Position numbers and translations under genes: made by a program. From Pseudomonas mandelii (GTDB lineage Bacteria; Pseudomonadota; Gammaproteobacteria; Pseudomonadales; Pseudomonadaceae), in the NCBI RefSeq assembly GCF_006438925.1, contig NZ_RCZA01000005.1, positions 124,001 to 188,000 of the forward strand: a DNA stretch of 64,000 bases. Reading direction: 5' to 3'. Under the pieces are notes generated by a model, which was not told where the DNA came from, made no database searches, and saw only the letters and a list, made by a program, of their open reading frames with translations. This document shows positions 62,113 through 64,000 of this stretch, one piece after another. The first letter of the stretch is position 1. Every line of letters begins with the position of its first letter.

Positions 62113-63181
62113 GTTCGCCTGGCCGTGGATCTTTTCCCTGTTGCCGCTGCCCTGGCTGATGCGCATCGTGCTGCCTGTCGCCGACAGTGGCGAGCCGGCG
62201 CTCAAAGTCAGCTTCCTCAGCGACCTCGAAGGCCTGGCTCGCCGCCGCGCCCGGGCCAACCTGCCGGCCTGGCGCCAACAGGCACCGTTCATTCTGCTGT
62301 GGCTGTTGCTACTGATCGCGGCGGCGCGCCCGCAATGGCTTGGCGAACCGCTGCCCATCGCCGCCAGCGGTCGCGATCTGCTGGTAGCGGTCGACGTGTC
62401 TGGCTCGATGGATTTCCCCGACATGCAGTGGCAGGACGAAGACGTCAGTCGACTCACACTGGTTCAGCACTTGCTCGGTGACTTCCTTGAAAGTCGCGAC
62501 GGCGATCGCGTCGGCCTGATCCTGTTCGGCAGCCAGGCCTACCTGCAAGCACCGCTGACGTTCGACCGGCACACGGTGCGCGTGTGGCTCGACGAAGCGC
62601 GGATCGGCATCGCCGGCAAGAACACCGCCATCGGCGATGCCATTGGCCTGGCCCTCAAGCGCCTGCGCCAACGCCCGGCACAAAGTCGCGTACTGATTCT
62701 GGTCACTGACGGCGCCAACAACGGTGGCCAAATCGACCCGCTCACGGCTGCGCGGCTGGCTGCCAGCGAAGGCGTGAAAATCTACCCGATCGGTATCGGC
62801 GCCGATCCGGAGCAAAGCGGCACTTTGGGTTTCCTGGGGGTCAACCCGAGCCTTGACCTCGATGAACCCTCCTTGATGGCGATCGCCGAAGCCACGGGCG
62901 GCCAGTATTTTCGCGCCCATGATGACAAGGAGTTGCAAGCGATCAAGGACACCCTCGACAAACTGGAACCGGTGACCCAGCAACCGACTCAGGCCCGTCC
63001 GGCACAGGCGTTGTACCACTGGCCTTTGGCGCTGGCGTTGCTGTTGAGCATGCTGCTGGTGGTTCGCGAGCGCTGGCCGGACAACCCGTTGCGGCGATTG
63101 TTCACCAAAGATCTTCTGCACACTCAACTGCCCGACTGGCGCCAGCGGCTTAAACGTCTGCGTCTGCGGAGGCGCCGATGA
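62105..63181 (+). CDS. BatA-like VWA membrane protein with intact MIDAS
   Basis: 358 residues. Two N-terminal hydrophobic segments, a VWA domain with the canonical metal-site motif D97-V-S-G-S-M, and a C-terminal helix (HWPLALALLLSMLLVVRERW). Conserved LVTDGANNGG and IYPIGIGAD strands. In Bat systems BatA/BatB contribute to stress tolerance or envelope assembly; the mechanism is unclear. Overlaps the next gene by 4 bases. Confidence 0.92.
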   Translation: MFEFAWPWIFSLLPLPWLMRIVLPVADSGEPALKVSFLSDLEGLARRRARANLPAWRQQAPFILLWLLLLIAAARPQWLGEPLPIAASGRDLLVAVDVSGSMDFPDMQWQDEDVSRLTLVQHLLGDFLESRDGDRVGLILFGSQAYLQAPLTFDRHTVRVWLDEARIGIAGKNTAIGDAIGLALKRLRQRPAQSRVLILVTDGANNGGQIDPLTAARLAASEGVKIYPIGIGADPEQSGTLGFLGVNPSLDLDEPSLMAIAEATGGQYFRAHDDKELQAIKDTLDKLEPVTQQPTQARPAQALYHWPLALALLLSMLLVVRERWPDNPLRRLFTKDLLHTQLPDWRQRLKRLRLRRRR

Positions 63182-64000
63182 GTGCACTCTGGCCGTACTT
63201 GTTCCGCCCCTGGTGGCTGCTGTTGTTGCCATTGCTTGGCTGGTTGCTCTGGCAACTCTGGCATCGGCAGAAACGCGCCGGTCGCTGGCAGATGATTCTG
63301 CCACCGGCCTTCCATGCGGCGTTGCTCAGTGGTGGCAATGGTCGCGACAGCAAATTGCCCTGGGTCATCCTGGGATGTGCCTGGGTGCTGACCGTTCTGG
63401 CGCTGCTCGGGCCGAGCTGGGAACGTGTCGAGCAAGCCAGCCAGAAACCCGCCGACCCGCTGGTCGTGGTCCTTGAGCTGACCCCGGAAATGCTCGCCAC
63501 CGACGTACCACCCAACCGGCTGGAACAGGCCCGGCGCAAGCTGTTCGACCTGCTGGAGCACCGCAGCGATGCCCAGACGGCGATCGTCGTCTACGCCGGC
63601 AGCGCTCACACGCTGGTGCCGTTGTCGGATGACCTGTCGACCAGCCGCAATCTATTGGATGCCCTCAAGCCTTCGCTGATGCCCCAAATGGGACATCGCG
63701 CCGATCTGGCAGTGACCAAGGCCCTTGCCCTGCTGGAACAGGGCGCCCTCGGTGATGGGCGGATCCTGCTGATCGGTTCGACCTTGACCGAAGAGGAACG
63801 CCAAGGAATTCGGCAGGCGCTGGACGGCAAGTCGACACAATTTCTGATGCTCGGTATTGGCACTGCCGAAGGCGCGCCGATCACCCAGGAGGACGGCAGT
63901 TTCCTGAAGGACGACCAGGGTGCGATTCTGGTGCCACATCTGGACGAACCCAGCCTGAAAGCCTTTGCCAACGACCTGGACGGACATTATCGCCACGCGC
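63178..64000 (+). CDS. BatB-like VWA protein (cut at the window end), degenerate MIDAS
   Basis: 274 codons visible, open at the right edge. Opening YLFRPWWLLLLPLLGWLLWQ is a membrane helix; a second hydrophobic stretch (LPWVILGCAWVLTVLALLGP) follows. Where BatA has DVSGSM this chain has E100-L-T102-P-E104-M, so the Asp and Ser metal ligands are replaced, although the neighbouring LATDVPPNRLEQAR is family-typical. Metal-dependent adhesion through this domain is therefore unlikely. TPR repeats may follow beyond the window. Confidence 0.88.
   Translation, partial: MSALWPYLFRPWWLLLLPLLGWLLWQLWHRQKRAGRWQMILPPAFHAALLSGGNGRDSKLPWVILGCAWVLTVLALLGPSWERVEQASQKPADPLVVVLELTPEMLATDVPPNRLEQARRKLFDLLEHRSDAQTAIVVYAGSAHTLVPLSDDLSTSRNLLDALKPSLMPQMGHRADLAVTKALALLEQGALGDGRILLIGSTLTEEERQGIRQALDGKSTQFLMLGIGTAEGAPITQEDGSFLKDDQGAILVPHLDEPSLKAFANDLDGHYRHA

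Overview
The window is a GC-rich, gene-dense chromosomal segment that reads as Pseudomonas, most likely the P. fluorescens group. The evidence is the GlgE/TreS/GlgB/GlgX α-glucan genes, a MuxABC-OpmB-type RND operon, a large NAD-glutamate dehydrogenase, an orphan CcoN with the genes that accompany it in P. aeruginosa, genus-typical small proteins (DUF3203- and DUF6124-like) and many short palindromic intergenic repeats of the 'GGGAGCGAGC..GCTCGC' and 'GTAGGAGCTGCCG' kinds. Family names come from reading the translated sequence; no database search was possible.

Layout. (1) 0-18 kb: glycogen/trehalose metabolism in two blocks, glgX on + (with a DUF2934 gene upstream) and glgE-treS-glgB on -. 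Between them lies an accessory island: a four-gene, translationally coupled cassette (acyl-CoA-dehydrogenase-like, PIG-L deacetylase, NodS-like methyltransferase, family-2 glycosyltransferase), a second PIG-L gene that keeps the zinc ligands but lacks two catalytic residues, an EEP-family phosphatase/nuclease, a DUF6124 gene behind a structured leader, a relic of an autotransporter barrel and an intact passenger-less barrel protein. (2) 18-25.5 kb: small proteins, MgtC-like protein, a CcoG-like iron-sulfur protein, a MocR-type regulator, an SDR and an MHYT-GGDEF-EAL protein. (3) 25.8-34.9 kb: an RND tripartite efflux operon of four overlapping genes. (4) 35-41.3 kb: thiol peroxidase, YciI-like protein, a broken DUF1254 gene, an octaheme cytochrome with TPRs, an unknown membrane protein and a lipoprotein. 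(5) 41.3-45.6 kb: sulfite/nitrite-reductase hemoprotein with its DUF934 partner, orphan CcoN and a 73-residue membrane peptide. (6) 45.7-53.5 kb: regulators, racemase, acetyltransferase and small redox or cupin proteins. (7) 53.6-58.6 kb: NAD-glutamate dehydrogenase. (8) 59.7 kb to the end: a MoxR-DUF58-DUF4381-VWA-VWA operon cut by the window edge.

How the genes fit together. GlgE (maltose-1-phosphate polymerase), TreS-maltokinase (trehalose to maltose to maltose-1-phosphate), GlgB (branching) and GlgX (debranching) form the GlgE α-glucan route linked to trehalose; a σE/AlgU-like promoter stands upstream of glgE. The CcoG-like protein and MocR regulator at 19-22.5 kb, with the sulfite-reductase-like protein, DUF934, CcoN and small peptide at 41-45.5 kb, look like a split version of the P. 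aeruginosa PA4129-PA4134 locus (orphan CcoN4, cyanide-responsive). The strongest candidate for an undescribed system is the 2.76-5.76 kb cassette: its activities resemble nodulation-factor chemistry (glycosyl transfer, N-deacetylation, N-methylation, acyl-CoA handling), but none of the classical nodABC genes is present.
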